A program made the translations under genes and the position numbers. Source: Ecdyonurus torrentis (Eukaryota; Arthropoda; Insecta; Ephemeroptera; Heptageniidae). From it: a DNA stretch of 64,000 nt. This document shows, piece after piece, positions 44,706 through 58,752 of the stretch. The stretch's first letter is position 1. Each line of letters opens with the position of its first letter. The stretch covers positions 7,649,811 to 7,713,810 of the forward strand of contig OX439131.1 in assembly GCA_949318235.1 (NCBI GenBank). The letters run 5' to 3'. Below the pieces are notes generated by a model. It was not told the DNA's origin, searched no databases, and saw only the letters and a program-made list of their open reading frames with translations.

Positions 44706-44996
44706 CTAAACTCTCACTCTCTGCCGTGCTGACCTCCTGGGGGGAGGAGAGGGCGTACGCGCCTCGTCAGGTGCAAGCGAAACGTTGACTTTATTTTTAG
44801 TACGATTACATGGTACTTTCTTATCAAATGGTTTCAAAAGGGGGATCCAAATGCGTGGCAATTCAAAACTTGGTTGACTGATAATTGTTTCATTTTTCCT
44901 TCTTGCCATTTCTATTGCTTCTAAAATTTTTCTCTTTTTATAATGACTTTCTCTACCTATAATTTTAGCTTCTTCACAGAAGGTAAGACAATAATT
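44706..44996 (-). pseudogene. C-terminal fragment of a Penelope-like GIY-YIG polyprotein
   Basis: An open stretch of 96 codons follows an in-frame TAG (44997-44999). The residues CEEAKIIGRESHYKKRKILE followed by AIEM match the pattern I know from the end of GIY-YIG endonuclease domains of retroelement polyproteins: a Lys-Ile/Val pair, a Glu, then (K)RK-(I/F)-LEA. Next comes LPRIWIPLLKPF and a basic, proline-rich tail (SPPPRRSARQRVRV). The first ATG (44909) lies inside the domain, so this is not an independent gene. The catalytic GIY and YIG segments and the reverse transcriptase are missing. It is a 5'-truncated relic; LINE or another RT family is a less likely alternative. Confidence 0.6.
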
Positions 44997-45024
44997 CTAT
45001 TTCACCGAGAAAATTTCTTATCAT
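44971..45024 (-). repeat. 54-bp inverted repeat, right arm
   Basis: Exact inverted partner of 44447-44500. It encloses the retroelement remnant, so the whole unit 44447-45024 resembles a foldback about 578 bp long. It is followed by 35 non-repeat bases and then another TA array. Confidence 0.9.
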
Positions 45025-45055
45025 CATGCAACCTCGCTCGAAATTCAACATTCGA

Positions 45056-45059
<4 letters not shown>

Positions 45060-45102
<43 letters not shown>
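45060..45102. repeat. (TA)n microsatellite
   Basis: About 43 bp of TA on the far side of the retroelement remnant, followed by TATTACTATA repeats to about 45145. Confidence 0.95.
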
Positions 45103-45104
<2 letters not shown>

Positions 45105-46665
45105 CTATATTACTATATATATTACTATATATGTAATATATATGTACTTATTATTGTATGGATAGATGGACTCGTGAGTTATATTATATATAATATATTA
45201 CAAATTATATTTTAATGTTGTTTTAACACTGTATATTTTTTAATAATAAAGTCCAAGAGAACACGATGCTAAGAGACAGTTAGTGTTTGTCATAAAGAAC
45301 TTTAATTTGAATTGCACATGAATTTAAAACGTGCTCGTTTTTCTAACTGTGGTTAAAAACATTTTACTATATACTTTTGTTTGACCTTATTAAAGACAAT
45401 GAGAGAAAGAATACAATTTAGATGAATTGTGTATATTATGTATACAGTGCTGTTGAACTTTTTAATTGCTTATTTAATGTTATATACAGTATAGTCTGAA
45501 TTTTTGAATATTTATTAATACGTTTTAAATCTCACTAAAGCAGCTCATGTCTGAAAGTTTGCCTGTCCCTTATTCTATATAATATATTATTTTACTCTCT
45601 TTAAAGACACTTGTTTACATTTTTGCTTTTATTATTTAGATGTGAATAACCCTCTTTTGTAGTAACAAAATTTCTTGTTGTGTGTTCTAAAAAGTATAAC
45701 TCTTTCATAAAGTTTAGAAAATTAATAAACTCAGGATTTGCTACCTCACTGAAAATGAAATTTAGTTAAAGGACTAAATAATAAATCACTTTTCGTCTCC
45801 TAGAACATTTCTATTAATAACAATTTTGTAGTTTATTCCTTTGTTAATAACTACGAATATACTATTACACAAACTTCATATTAAAGCTGTAACTTTAATC
45901 CGGTTCAAGTACCAGCTCAAAAATTGAACTAAAAAAAGTCTGAACTAAAAAATTATTAATTAAAGAATAATAATAAATAATAACAGTTTGTAATTTTTAT
46001 TTGATATGATCCTTCAAATTTCTAAAAATAAATGAAATCAATTTTTATTAATAGTTGTAAGAATTTCCTAATTTAATTTACAACGTCTATCTTTAAAAAA
46101 ATAATTTTTGTATAAGGAAAAATAAGCTTTTTTCCTCATAGACTCTCGAGAGCTTCTATACAAGCTTCAACTCAATCTTCAAACTTACCAAGCCTTTTTT
46201 TTTTTTTTTTTTTTATAAATGTACGCTTGATTTTAACTGAATCCAAGGTTTAAATCACACCAGTCTAAAAAAAGTCAGTCCCAGGCTTTTTTCCCCTTTT
46301 TCTTTTCTTTTTCTTTGCCTTTTCGAGCTTTACAGAGTCAAATTTTAAGGAAAAATTGCTTGACATTTTAAAACAAACATGTAAAACTCATAAAACTGTA
46401 AGCAAGATTGCTTTTAAAAATATTTTCAATTATGAAAAATATTTAAAATTTTTTTATTACTTATTTGCACCCGTATTGTTGAAGCAGAGAGAGTGACAAA
46501 ATTGTGTTGGTGTATAGTGATGTATTCTTTACTTTTTTATTGTTATTTTTTTTATTTTCGTCACATAAACTTGCTATGGCACGAGTAAATTGTGGTCCCA
46601 TGACTAGGGACTAGAGTGGAGAGACTGCTATAACCCCTAGACGAAGAGAACGCTATACGCATGCA

Positions 46666-46668
46666 AAA

Positions 46669-46699
<31 letters not shown>
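46666..46699. repeat. A-rich homopolymer
   Basis: About 34 bases of A with one G. It follows a G+C-richer stretch (46590-46665) with no recognised retroposon body. Confidence 0.85.
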
Positions 46700-46701
<2 letters not shown>

Positions 46702-48394
46702 AACATACATTGTTTATCCTCTAGGTAGGTGACCTGCTGTGTTAGATTTATTATATAGACGGTCACAAAAAAAATCTAATTTAACATTCATTATAACATA
46801 ATTATCTAACGTATTTTAAACTATAAAATAATAATACCTTTTTTTTACATGTATAAATTTCTCGCAGATATGATTGACAGCCACAAAAAAAGACTATTTA
46901 AAAAAAAAAATCTTACATTATAATATTCCTCATTAGTGATGACAATTTTGCCCTAATTTAAACTATAACAATCAGTATGAAACAAGCTCACAAAAAGATA
47001 ATTTTGAACGACATTTTAAAATATTATTAATTTTATATTGGAACTTTTTTTTTTAATAAGTTAAAATTAAATCACGGCATCCCTCGAAGTAAAATTGCAT
47101 TGCCAATCATACAAAAAACTTCCAATGATTATTATTTAATTTTCAATCATCATAAAGTAAGCTTCTTACACGAGATCTAAAAGTTAAACTCAAAGCTCAA
47201 TTATTGAAAACACTAAACTTTATCGTCATTAAAAAAAAAAAAATTGGCAGATACAAAATTTATGAATTCTAAAATAATAATATATAATAATGAAAGATGT
47301 CAATCAAAATTTTCAAGTACTGTATTAAAAATTTTACATGACGTACGATGACGTCACTAAAACATATCATTGTGATTTTTAAACTACGTATATTATGTAT
47401 TTTCACGCACTAATTTCCAATTTATGATAATTACCTGTTTATTGCTTGTTTAAATCATTCACATAATGTAAATTGTATTTGACCAACACGTTATTCCTGT
47501 TCATACAATTCATTGTAACTTTAATACCCTCTCTCTCTCCCAAGTTGGTGATTTATTTTATTTACTAATCAGTTAATTCACATAAATTTATGTTATATAT
47601 CTGAAGCTTCAGTTTAATATGTTCAATACTATTTCAAATCATGATTTTATCGATAAAATTTGTTGTGATTATTGCTTCTATATTATTACTATTATTTTAT
47701 GCAAATTATCTCTTTAGTTTTTTTTCTTCAATAGTAATTAAGCTTAAAAAAAAAAGTGAAAATTTACAGTGGATTTTCCCATCATAAGAAAAGTAAACTT
47801 TATTTTTCCTTTTGCAATGCAATCGCAGAAAAAAATTGATTCAGAAAATATGTGCCATAGTCAGGAATGATAAATGTATCCATAATGACTCAAAGAAAGC
47901 GCATGATGTTTTTTAAAGTCATAATGAAACGTTCATTATATTCTAGATATATTTTAAAGTTAACATTTTATTACTATACATTTTCACATGAGTTTCACAA
48001 AGCTATTATATAAGACATAAACGATGCATAAACCACACAGTACGTAGTACGTACATTAACAACAAAAGCAATAATCATATTATATGCTTAAATAATGTAT
48101 TAAAAACGTACCTTAAATTATACTTTAACGTTATTATACAATCTTAAAACATTATGTTTTGAAAGTAAATAAAGTTTGTTTACAATCGGGGGAGAAAAAA
48201 AAGAAGTGACATTTTAGTATGGATAATCACGGTTGCTTTAGCTATAGTGAATGTGTGTGTGGAGGGGGGTGGGGGGGTCTCTTTTCTCATCAAGTTGTGG
48301 GACATAATAGGGATGGAGATGAGGTCATTTGGCTCTACGTAATGACGCTCTTTAGTCCCAAGGCGATGTACTGTATGACCACAACACGTGGTTT

Positions 48395-48396
<2 letters not shown>

Positions 48397-48475
<79 letters not shown>

Positions 48476-48496
48476 CACACATACACACACACACAC
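48397..48496. repeat. Compound (CT)n(CA)n microsatellite
   Basis: About 75 bp of CT, then ATACACAC-type CA repeats: a third CT-CA junction in the window. Confidence 0.97.
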
Positions 48497-49519
48497 CCTC
48501 TCGACATTAAAGTCTAGATAAATAAAGAGAGGTATGTATGTGAGAGAATGAGTGAGTACACAGAGGGATAAGAGTAGTGATGACGTAACTCAGAATAGTG
48601 TTTCTGTACATTTGTACTTTAATGTTCACCACTAATGTATTTTAGGCAAGTGCAATTGCCTGTTTTTAAGAAACTAAAATAAAATCACCTCTTAACTAAA
48701 ATCTTCTTGAAAAATCAGAATCATCACTATATCTGAACGATTTATTAAAACTTACTAATAATACTAATAAAATACTACTTAGCAAATTTCCTATATTAAC
48801 CCTTTTTATACAAACATTTTGCTATCTTTTTATTGTTTTATCATAATTAAAAATTATTTTTATAATAACTATAAATATTTTTGAAGCACTGTTAAAAAAT
48901 TCTGTGACGCACAAAAGTAAACGCAAAAAAATTAAATTAAAAAAAAAGTGTAAAGATTTAAAAAAAAATGCAGAGAATGCTCATACCTACTTCTTCTACA
49001 CATTTAAATTTAGATTCACAGCTATCGTTAAGATCTACCCTCTAAAGTAACGTCTGGGGGTTTAAGATAATGTCAAATAAAATAAAAGCGATTCTCAAGC
49101 ATCAAGAAAGTTTTTTTTTTTTTTTTTTTTTTTTAGAGAGAGCAAAAAAAGATATTAGGGAGAGATTGCAATAAAATGTGATAATAAAAGTTTAAGATAG
49201 TAGATGAAGTAATCAAAATTATTACTTTATTTAAAAAAAATACAACTGAGGTAGAATTGTTTATTTCTAACTGTTAGTGTGTTATTTCAAACATGTCTAC
49301 TTTAATTTTAATAATATACTGTGAAATGAAAAAGACTTATTTTTTTAATGAATGTTTTCTACTTTTTTATTATTATTTTTCAGGAATTTTCAAATTAAGT
49401 AATAAATCAAGTCTTTCGAATAGATATAAATCAATGAGTATAAAATTTATTTTCTGAGTCTTAATGTAGTTCAAATTGTTATTTTTATTACAAACAAGGA
49501 GAAAAGGGGATATAACGAT

Positions 49520-49553
49520 AAGAGAGAGGGAGAGAGTGAGAGAGAGAGAGAGA

Positions 49554-49609
<56 letters not shown>
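49520..49609. repeat. (GA)n microsatellite with GTGA variants
   Basis: About 90 bp of GA with GGGA and GTGA interruptions at its start. Confidence 0.97.
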
Positions 49610-49611
<2 letters not shown>

Positions 49612-50648
49612 AAAAATCAAGCACTGATTTTTATTTTCCATTTTTGTATGCTATTTCTGCAACAAATTATATTCATTATATTTTAAACATTAAGCACAGC
49701 CTCTAAAGATGTACCTATTTGTACAAATGAAAGTTTTGAAGTCATTAACATTATATATTAAAAAACCGTCTCATTACAAATCTCTGTTTATAATTATTAT
49801 TATCTACAATCTGCATTAATAATAATAATAGGAAACCTATTATAATAGTTAATGAAAATTTTAATATAAATTGCTTTCTTACTGCAATCATTACATTTTA
49901 CTATAGAAGTAATTTAATAGCATGGAAATGTGGGTGCAAAACTGGTATATTATGTATGTTACAAGTAGCAAAATATATGTAGTACGCTGTAGCTTTAGAG
50001 AAAGAGAGAGACTTAGAAATCCTTTTTAGAACAAAGACCACAAAGAGAGACGTTTTGGTACAAAAGCAAGAGAGCGAGAGAGAGAGAGAGAGAGAGAGAA
50101 TTCTGTCTTTCACATCAACACAAATTCTCTCTCTTTCCTAAGTTGGAGGCTCAATATCAGCAGATCATGGAGCTTGTAGAAAGCGAAAGAAGCAATTGTC
50201 TCGACACTCAGAGTCGATTTTGCAGATAAACGACTCACTAAAATACGACAAAATCTTTTTTTTTCCCCTTAACTTCATCTATATATGACCACCACTTTAT
50301 ACGCTTCTCTTTCTAACTTACATTAAAACCCCTATTTTAACATCACATTCTATTTTATTAAAATAATATATTTCTTCCTTTTTATTACTATTTGATTCTT
50401 ATTACATAATTTTAAAGAAAATTTTATAATACACTTTTTGATAATATAACATTATTATAAAATTCTATTTGATTAAAATCTGTAAAGACATATTAGGTTA
50501 TAAAAAGAAATAATATAATATAAGTTAATAGTTATATTTTAGTATGTAATAACCTTATAAAATAACGATATAAGTGAATCCATTTACACCTTTTAAGTGT
50601 AAAAATGTGTTGGTATTTTATTTCTTTAACTTTAAGAAATAGAGACGG

Positions 50649-50649
<1 letters not shown>

Positions 50650-50720
<71 letters not shown>
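50650..50720. repeat. (TA)n microsatellite
   Basis: About 70 bp of TA. Confidence 0.97.
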
Positions 50721-50722
<2 letters not shown>

Positions 50723-52965
50723 GTGATGTGAAATTCTCACACGTCACGAGAAGAGGGTGCACGTTGCGTGGTTTCAACCTGGCTGTGGTTTTTATCGACC
50801 TAAAATATAAAAAACAAGTTCAAATTTTGAAAGCAAATATTTATTACATTATTTTGATGGCTTCTGGGAACTATATTTTTTTTCAAATAATATTTTCAGA
50901 AATTAATAAATATTGATATAAGGAAAGAATATTTCATATTTTTATTCAATTAAAGTAATATAATTCTGTAAAAACAATTTTATTATTTCTAATAATGTAA
51001 ACATATTAACAACAAAATTACCTTTATATTATTTGCTTATATATATGATATTTATTTCACAACTTAAAACACAATTTTAATTGAATAACTAAATATTTTA
51101 ATGAATCCCATCTAAAGAACAACAACATGTAAAGAAACCTATAAGTTAAACCCACGCGGTAAAGAAAAATTGAAGTGTATATTTGTATCTTTCTTTTCTC
51201 TCATTTATGCTTGACGTATTTTTATTTGCCTCATGAAACAAAAAAATTTTAATCATAAAAGTATGCATACTTTTAAAATTATTATTTTCATTTTTGTAAT
51301 TGTTGTATGAAAGAAATGCACGTTATGAAAAAAACAATCTTGCGAAAAAAAAAAAAATCAAAATCAAAACGCATAATTTTATGATTTTTTGTTTTTTGTT
51401 TTTGATGAAATATAAAATCTATCTCTTCCATTTTATACCGCTGTAAACATCATAAATTGAAGTGAGTTGTGATTGAATTATGACTGTATTCTACATCAAA
51501 ATCAAATTATACGTAAAATTGATTTTTATGGTTTGAAAAGACTTTTTTTGTTATTGTTGCTGCTATAATTATTGCCTACAAGGAAAGTTAATACTTTATA
51601 AGGAATTGACAAAATATAATCATTGAGAGAATTTGTATACTGTCATGCTCAAGGGGTAAACTTTTTTATATATATTATTATTTTTATTTTATTTTTCAAA
51701 ATTAGTATTACAGGTGCAAAAGTTTTAAATCAACATTCAGGAAAAAAAAAAAGAAAAAAAAAACGTATCTCTAATATTTATTAGCTTAAGGGTAGATTTT
51801 TGTAACATAATACAATTTTTTTCCATTTATTGATTATTTTTGCCATTATTTTGTTTATCAAAAGTTTTAAATCTATAAAATCTGTAAAAAAAAAAAAAAC
51901 TCAGACTTTTATTTTCTTTACTAACTGCCTTACTCGTAATTAAGACTTTGAAAAACATAAAATCTGCTTCTTATTTTTCTTCCCCTGTATTACAAGTAAA
52001 TCCACTTTTATATGGTTTTGTAATATCCTTAATCTTAAATAATCTCTATAAGATCAATTTCATAACGTTAAAAATCATCTCTTCTCTTTTTAAAGCTATA
52101 TAATAAAACGTAATATTTTAAGATGTATATAAAAATATCTTGTAGATTTTATTGAAAGTTAAAGTGTATTTTATATCAGAAATATATCACATTATTTATG
52201 ACGAAAAGAACAAAAAAAAAATATGCAAGTTTTGCACATCTTAGAGCATACGTTTAGAAGAAATGAACAAAGAGATAAAAGGATTCTTCTTCTTCTTTTT
52301 TTATAGATTATAATATCCATGTCACAAAACTTTGTTGCTTTGCAAGTATAACTGAGAAAAAAGTTTCTTTTTTTTCTGTTATTTCTTTGGTAAATAAAGT
52401 TTTATTAGTATATAATTTGAAAGCAACGAAGCAAATCACATTACAAGTAATTTAATTTTACGTGAAAATCCAGTCATTTCACTTTTAGTAGACCATATCA
52501 GCATGAGATTATCATATATACTTGTACGTGTAATTTTTATCGTTCTTACGTGTTCTTATAGATAAAGATTTGATACCAAGGTTTTTTATTGAACGTATAA
52601 TATACACATGAGTTAATACTCAATAGTAGTACATATGAGAGGAAGGAGAAAAAATAAAGTATTCACACGGGGATATAGTGAGACACTATCACGTATTTCG
52701 TGTTGTATAGTATAGTCAAGTTACATTGCTTTTAAGTTTGTGTATTTTCGTACAAGCAACTGCACTGAAAACTAATATTTCAAATATAGAAAAGAATTCT
52801 GCTAGTTTATATATATATAATAATATTTTATTAACATATTAATTATTATAACATATTATGTTATTATGATTGCTAATTATCCATAGCAGAAAATTGTTGC
52901 AATTTAATTTTCACTTACTTTTCTAAGACTTTAAATTACTATTTAATTAACATTAGGTTATTTCT

Positions 52966-53120
52966 GATTCAATTCAATTCCGAATAGGCTTTATTGTATA
53001 AGAACACATTATATCAAATAAATGTTTGGGCTTGAGATTCAATTTAATTCAAAATAGGCTTTGGTTTAGATTCAGATTCAAATAGGCTTATTACATTAAA
53101 TACACATGTTTGGGTTTAAA
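52966..53120 (-). repeat. Tandem AATAGGCTT-type retroposon tail units
   Basis: Three partial units carry AATAGGCTT at 52983, 53053 and 53091. They are preceded by GATTCAATT-type pentamer repeats, and two are followed by ATGTTTGGG(C/T)TT. Read on the minus strand they resemble SINE/LINE 3' ends that finish in AAGCCTATT plus (GAATT)n. The units are imperfect, suggesting nested or duplicated insertions. Confidence 0.55.
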
Positions 53121-53309
53121 TCATACGACTCTATAACCAAGTCAGCCAAAGGAGATTTGTTTTCTTTATCATTGTCAATGATAAAGAGGGCAAATAAGAC
53201 AAATAAAAAAACAAGATACAATCACATAGCATTCTACAACACTATTCCTCATTAAGATATTGAAACTAAATTTTTTTAGATTACGTCACAGAACTTATAG
53301 TGCCTGCTT

Positions 53310-53380
53310 ATTTTAGTGTTTAGGCAACCTGCGTTACAGAAGTACCCAAACGGTTGCATACACACGCACTTGGCACTAAG
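53310..53380 (-). repeat. Dispersed repeat, family C copy 2
   Basis: TAGGCAACCTG (53321-53331) and GTACCCAAACGGTTGCATA (53342-53360) are the reverse complement of the core at 2482-2521, with a few substitutions in the spacer between them. This shows the block is dispersed and not unique. Confidence 0.65.
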
Positions 53381-54540
53381 CGATCTCTCTCTTCTAAAAC
53401 TAACTCTCTCTAACTCCAATACATTATTTTGCTTTTACAAAAGTTCCAAATCTATCTCTAGAGATAAAAAAAATGCGTAGGGAATTTTATTATTTGCAGA
53501 GACTGATCTTGATTAATGTAAAACAAAGAACCTACTTGACCATGTCAAACAATTTGTTATTTTGTCAAAGTCAAGGTATAAAAACAACCATAAATAAAAA
53601 ATATATAAATAACAAAAATAATGTGAAGAAGCTCGATCATATCTCTCTAGGTATAGTCTAGATAGCTAAAGCAGTGTGACTGTTGGTCAGAAATCAATAA
53701 AGTTCAGCAATTTGGTGCTTCTCTAATGCTCTCGATTGTGTGGGCCTCACAGTGCAATTAACAGACATTTTAATATTGCAGATTTACTAAAAATAGTAAT
53801 ATCACACAAAGTGATGGATATTTTACACTTATCAAAGTCTACCTCTAAAAAAAACATATTTTTTTAAATAAAATAAAACAAAGAGAAAGAAAATGAGTTT
53901 TTCTCGTACCCCTATTCAAAATTAATGAACCGTAATTTATAATAACTTTCTTTCTTTTTATTTTAAGAGAGTTTAGGGGGGGGAGGGTTAATTTATTTTT
54001 AACAAGAAATAAGTATTTGCGAGTCCCATTATCTTCATTGCTGAATTAAAGTTTAATGAAGAGCTAAAAATGCCAGATACAGCATTGCAAATAATTAACA
54101 GATTTTTTTTAGTGAAATTATTTTTCTGACTTTCTTTTTGTCTTTTTAATTACGAATATTTGGAGATGAATCACAAAATATTAATCCAATTACAAATCTG
54201 TTATCTTTTTTTTTGTACTTCTTTTAAGGGCGTGTCTCTAGTTTAGCGAGTAAACGAAAATATAAAAAGAGATAGGAGAGTGAGAGAGATAAAGAATGCT
54301 ATACATAAACTATTGTTGAAAAAAAACACAACAATTTAAATAACATTCAATGCTATTCCATCTTACTTTATGTAACATCAAATTGCCTTACTTCAAAAAT
54401 ATTTTCAGTATTTTTGAAGAAACTTTATATTACGTATCGTATGTGAATACATAAACTTTAAACAAAGACGTATATAAAAAAACAAGAACTGAGAAATGGA
54501 TGAGAGAGCAGGTAGAGAAAGGTTGTTTAGATTGAGTTGT

Positions 54541-54640
54541 GCGAAGTGAGTGAGAATGACACTCGTGTCAGCAAAATGTGATACGCCCGCGTCTGCCCGA
54601 CCACCCGCCTACCTACGTATGCTACGTGGATTTACTGTAG
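54541..54640. other. G+C-richer non-coding island
   Basis: GACACTCGTGTCAG (with a palindromic GACACTCGTGTC) is followed by a C-rich segment with CGCCCGCGTCTGCCCG and CTACGTATGCTACGTGG. No ORF is supported. It may be regulatory or repeat-derived. Confidence 0.35.
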
Positions 54641-55899
54641 TAGGTATATATATATAACAACAACAAGAAACAAAGCTATACCAAAAGTAAATCTTGTGTT
54701 ATTGCGTACAAGGCACGCCCAGAACTTGCGAGCTTTTCTACAACAACTAGCTTTAAGATGAAAACCAGAAGGCTCTCTTTTTTTCTTCTTATTCTTCTTT
54801 TTTTTTTTCTCTCTCTCTCTCACAGATCTTAAATGGTTGCTGCTTCTTTACTCAAGAAAACATACTTGGTGTTTTTCTTTTTACTCTCAATATTTTTTTC
54901 TTTTTCTTCACTACACACTTTTGTAAGTCTTTGTTTGCAAACACCAAGAAGTAGTCACCGATTTTAAGGGTTACCAACTTTTTCTTTCGTCCACTCATTT
55001 TTAACCCCTTCTCAACGTTTGGAATATCATTTTTTTTATTTGTTCATAAAAGTTTCACTTATTTAACAGATTTAGTGACGTTTATTTTTCTGAATTTTTG
55101 TCATATTTTTTTATCATTTCATTAGTTTATTATTATTATTAATCTATCTTTCAATGCGTTACCTCTCACATACAATTGAGAGATTGTCAAATCTATCTAT
55201 TTTCTCTTTGGTTGTTTGTTTTTCTGTAAATTTATTTCAAGCCAACTGACTAAAAAATATTAAAACTGATTATTCAGATACTGTACATGTACCATTCACT
55301 CAATTTGATACGTGTAAAAAAATATACATATATATATTTTTTTATATATCGGTATAACAAAATTTATAATAAATTTCTAAAGATTTAGCTGTTAAAAGAG
55401 TGTTTAAAAATCCTTGTTTAATTAACACCAAAAGTTTTTTTTTTCTAAAAACTTTATATAAAAATATAAAAACATTTTATTTAATTTTGTAAAATTATTC
55501 TTATTTCCATTATAAATAAAGTATAAAAGTGAGTTTAAAAATGTTATGTATATAAAGTAGCTTTAAAAAAAATATATATAAATTTGAGATATATAGTTGA
55601 TAAAGTGTAATAAAAAAGTTGATAAGTTAAAAAATAATGATTTCATGGCTTGGATATGTTCTATCGATTATAATTAAGACTTTATTTTTTTAAACTAGAT
55701 TTATGATATGCTATATAAAATAAGTAAAAATTTACTATACTGCATGATACAGTATGTTATAAAAGTAGCTATTGTCATTATTATTATTATTATTATTATT
55801 ATCATATAATAATGTTTAGGTATAATGGAAACACTTAAGAAATAAATTTTAATTTCAAAGTGATAAACAAAAGTAATTAACAATAAATTTTAAGTCGCT

Positions 55900-55901
<2 letters not shown>

Positions 55902-55969
<68 letters not shown>
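55902..55969. repeat. (GA)n microsatellite
   Basis: About 67 bp of GA, some 210 bases from the CT array at 56179-56222, with which it could form a long hairpin. Confidence 0.97.
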
Positions 55970-55972
<3 letters not shown>

Positions 55973-56176
55973 ACACATATAGGTAAGTTATACTTTATAT
56001 AATAAGATGGCACTAGAAAGTATAACAAGCTAAAAAAAAATTATCTTTTTATCTTTTATTCAAAAAGTTTTTTTGAGTTGCTCTTCTGTTTTGAGTTGAT
56101 AATTTTATGTTCATGTTGCGATGTTTTTAGCCTGCCCCTCGAGAAATCATTTTCTTTTGTTATGTTTTTTTAGTTG

Positions 56177-56178
<2 letters not shown>

Positions 56179-56222
<44 letters not shown>
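56179..56222. repeat. (CT)n microsatellite
   Basis: About 44 bp of CT, complementary to the GA array just upstream. Confidence 0.97.
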
Positions 56223-56225
<3 letters not shown>

Positions 56226-57696
56226 ACACACAATGTTGTAAAACCATAAAATGTAAGCATTATACGTCCACAATAAACAATTTAAATTTTAAATCTCACA
56301 AAAACTTTGTTGCACATTTCTTTCTTTCTTTTTTTTTAAATAAAAAAATAAAAGTAATAAAATAATATTTGTTATTAATTTTTGATTTTATAAATTATAA
56401 TTAATATGACTAATAATTATACTATCATCATAATATGTAATTAATAATACTTAAAATAATAATAGCTCATTATAATGTAATTATTATTAATTATTGTTAT
56501 TTATTTATTATTATTAATAAGTAACACTTTAATTATAATTATATTTCCTCTATAATTATGTGTTTAGTATATAACAATACTACAAGTGTGTAATTTTGAT
56601 TGTGCAATTACCGTCATTCTTCTCTTTAGGTATGTTTTTATCTTTCAATTTTTCATATCACAAGAATGGATATTAATTACAATAGCAAAAGTTCATAATT
56701 TAATTTGCTATACAACCAAAATATAATTTGTTTCAATTTTGAAGAGATCGCAAATAAAAGATAATATTTTATGATCGTTATTTTGAAATATGATATTCTT
56801 TTACAATAATTTATTTATTTCTCCCCTTCTTGTATAGAATGAATGATGTGTTGGACTAAATAATAGTAGAGAAGGCTAATTGATTTAAACATATCGATAC
56901 TGATTCGGTACTATGAACTAATTTTATTTGATAGTCTTTAATGAATATGAACCATATTGCATTTTTGCTTTCATGTTAACTGCTTATTTGTAGGTAACTA
57001 AGCTTTACAAGATGTGCAATTTTAGTTGTACGTAAAAAATTGTCTCTTTGCCTATTTAATAATATTTGCCTAAAATAATAATATTAAAGGCAATTATTTA
57101 ATTAAGTCACAGTACCGGGAGAGTATCTATATCTGTATTTCCAGATCTCTCTCTCTCTCTCTCTCTACATGTGTAGAAAACTCGGCCAATCTCCCGTGTA
57201 TATAGAACAATACCGTGTTTTGCCACAAGCTATTGTAAAATATGTATATATCATAAATTTTCTCAGAACAAATTTCTCCTCTTTAAACTTGTTGTTTACT
57301 ATGTTTATTAACTAAAGGCTATAATATTTCAAAAATTAAACAAAATTACAAACTTGCGTATATTTTAATTTAATATGCTATATTTAATTATTAAATACAA
57401 TAATATATAATATTACTGTTGAATGTTAAATTGGATTTAAAAATTATTTCAAAATAATATAAATCTTCATTGTTTATTTATATGGTTCTGTATTATTATT
57501 ATTTGTTTGTAACTTACAAAATAAAATTAATTTTATTTTTATACAGAACATTTTATTTATTATTGATTCAATTGTACGTGTGTGAACATTACTTTTTTTA
57601 AAGCACTTCTTTCAATGTATGTAATTAAAAAAGCTTTTATCGAGTAAATAAATACACTTCAATATTCTATAAACTCCAAAACACTTTTATATCAAA

Positions 57697-57701
<5 letters not shown>

Positions 57702-57760
<59 letters not shown>
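57702..57760. repeat. (TA)n microsatellite
   Basis: About 58 bp of TA. Confidence 0.95.
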
Positions 57761-57768
<8 letters not shown>

Positions 57769-58564
57769 TATTCATTGAGTTTTTCTTTTGATTAAAAAAT
57801 GCAAACCCTTTTTTCATAAGAATGACAAATCTTTGAATACAGTTTATTGTAACATGGAGAGATTGTATGTTCGAACCTTAATATGATTAAATATTTACAA
57901 AACTGTACACATTTGCTTATAAAATATAATTCATATAAAGGCAAAGGCAGAAACACAGAGGATTTTTTTAACACTTATACATATACATGATGGAAAAAGT
58001 AGTCAATAAAATCTGTAAATTATGTAGATACCAAAATTAAATGGGACAAAGCTTTAGGATTTTTTTTTCTACATTTTGTTGAGTCTTTAATCGGAGAGAG
58101 AGAGAGAGAGAGAATAGCTGAATATGGTAGAACAATTTCCAGTAATAGGATCTATTCTAAACTGCAATCATTCCAAATGACTATTGTTAGTGCAACTCGT
58201 GCAAACGTATACGTATTTAGTTAATATGTTCATTCGTATTATTTCCACCACACATTCTCTCTATTAGTGTGAATATCGTATTAAAAAAAAAATACTTCGT
58301 CAGCAATCTATGTATGTACAATTTAAACTATAGACATTTCTCTTAACTACAAATAATTGTTAGTAATTGTTGTCCTTTTTTTTTTTTCACGCATGTTTTA
58401 CTTTTAAGTATAAACAATAAAATAGAAAAGCTAACTTTTCATTCTCATGCCCTCATTATGAAGGTTTTTAAAACTAAATTTTTATATTATCTAGTTTAAA
58501 ATTCTATTTAAATAAAAATGACAAAAGTGTAAAATTAAATATATATTTTTTTTTTACTTAAACT

Positions 58565-58752
<188 letters not shown>

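Larger units (their letters stand above)
44501..45024 (-). mobile_element. 5'-truncated Penelope-like retroelement 3' end
   Basis: Read on the minus strand, this segment contains the end of a reading frame resembling the C-terminal tail of GIY-YIG endonuclease retroelements, then a short 3' region with a hammerhead-like hairpin. The reverse transcriptase and most of the endonuclease are absent, so it is a short 3' remnant. It sits between two (TA)n arrays (44188-44447 and 45060-45102). Penelope-like elements are known to carry hammerhead motifs and inverted or direct terminal repeats. The assignment rests on recognising motifs, not on an alignment. Confidence 0.6.

Noticed and set aside
54790..54960. 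Polypyrimidine tract plus CACAG resembling a splice acceptor followed by an open frame
   Set aside because: The following frame is low-complexity, Phe/Thr-rich and ends in a stop, with no protein similarity recognised.
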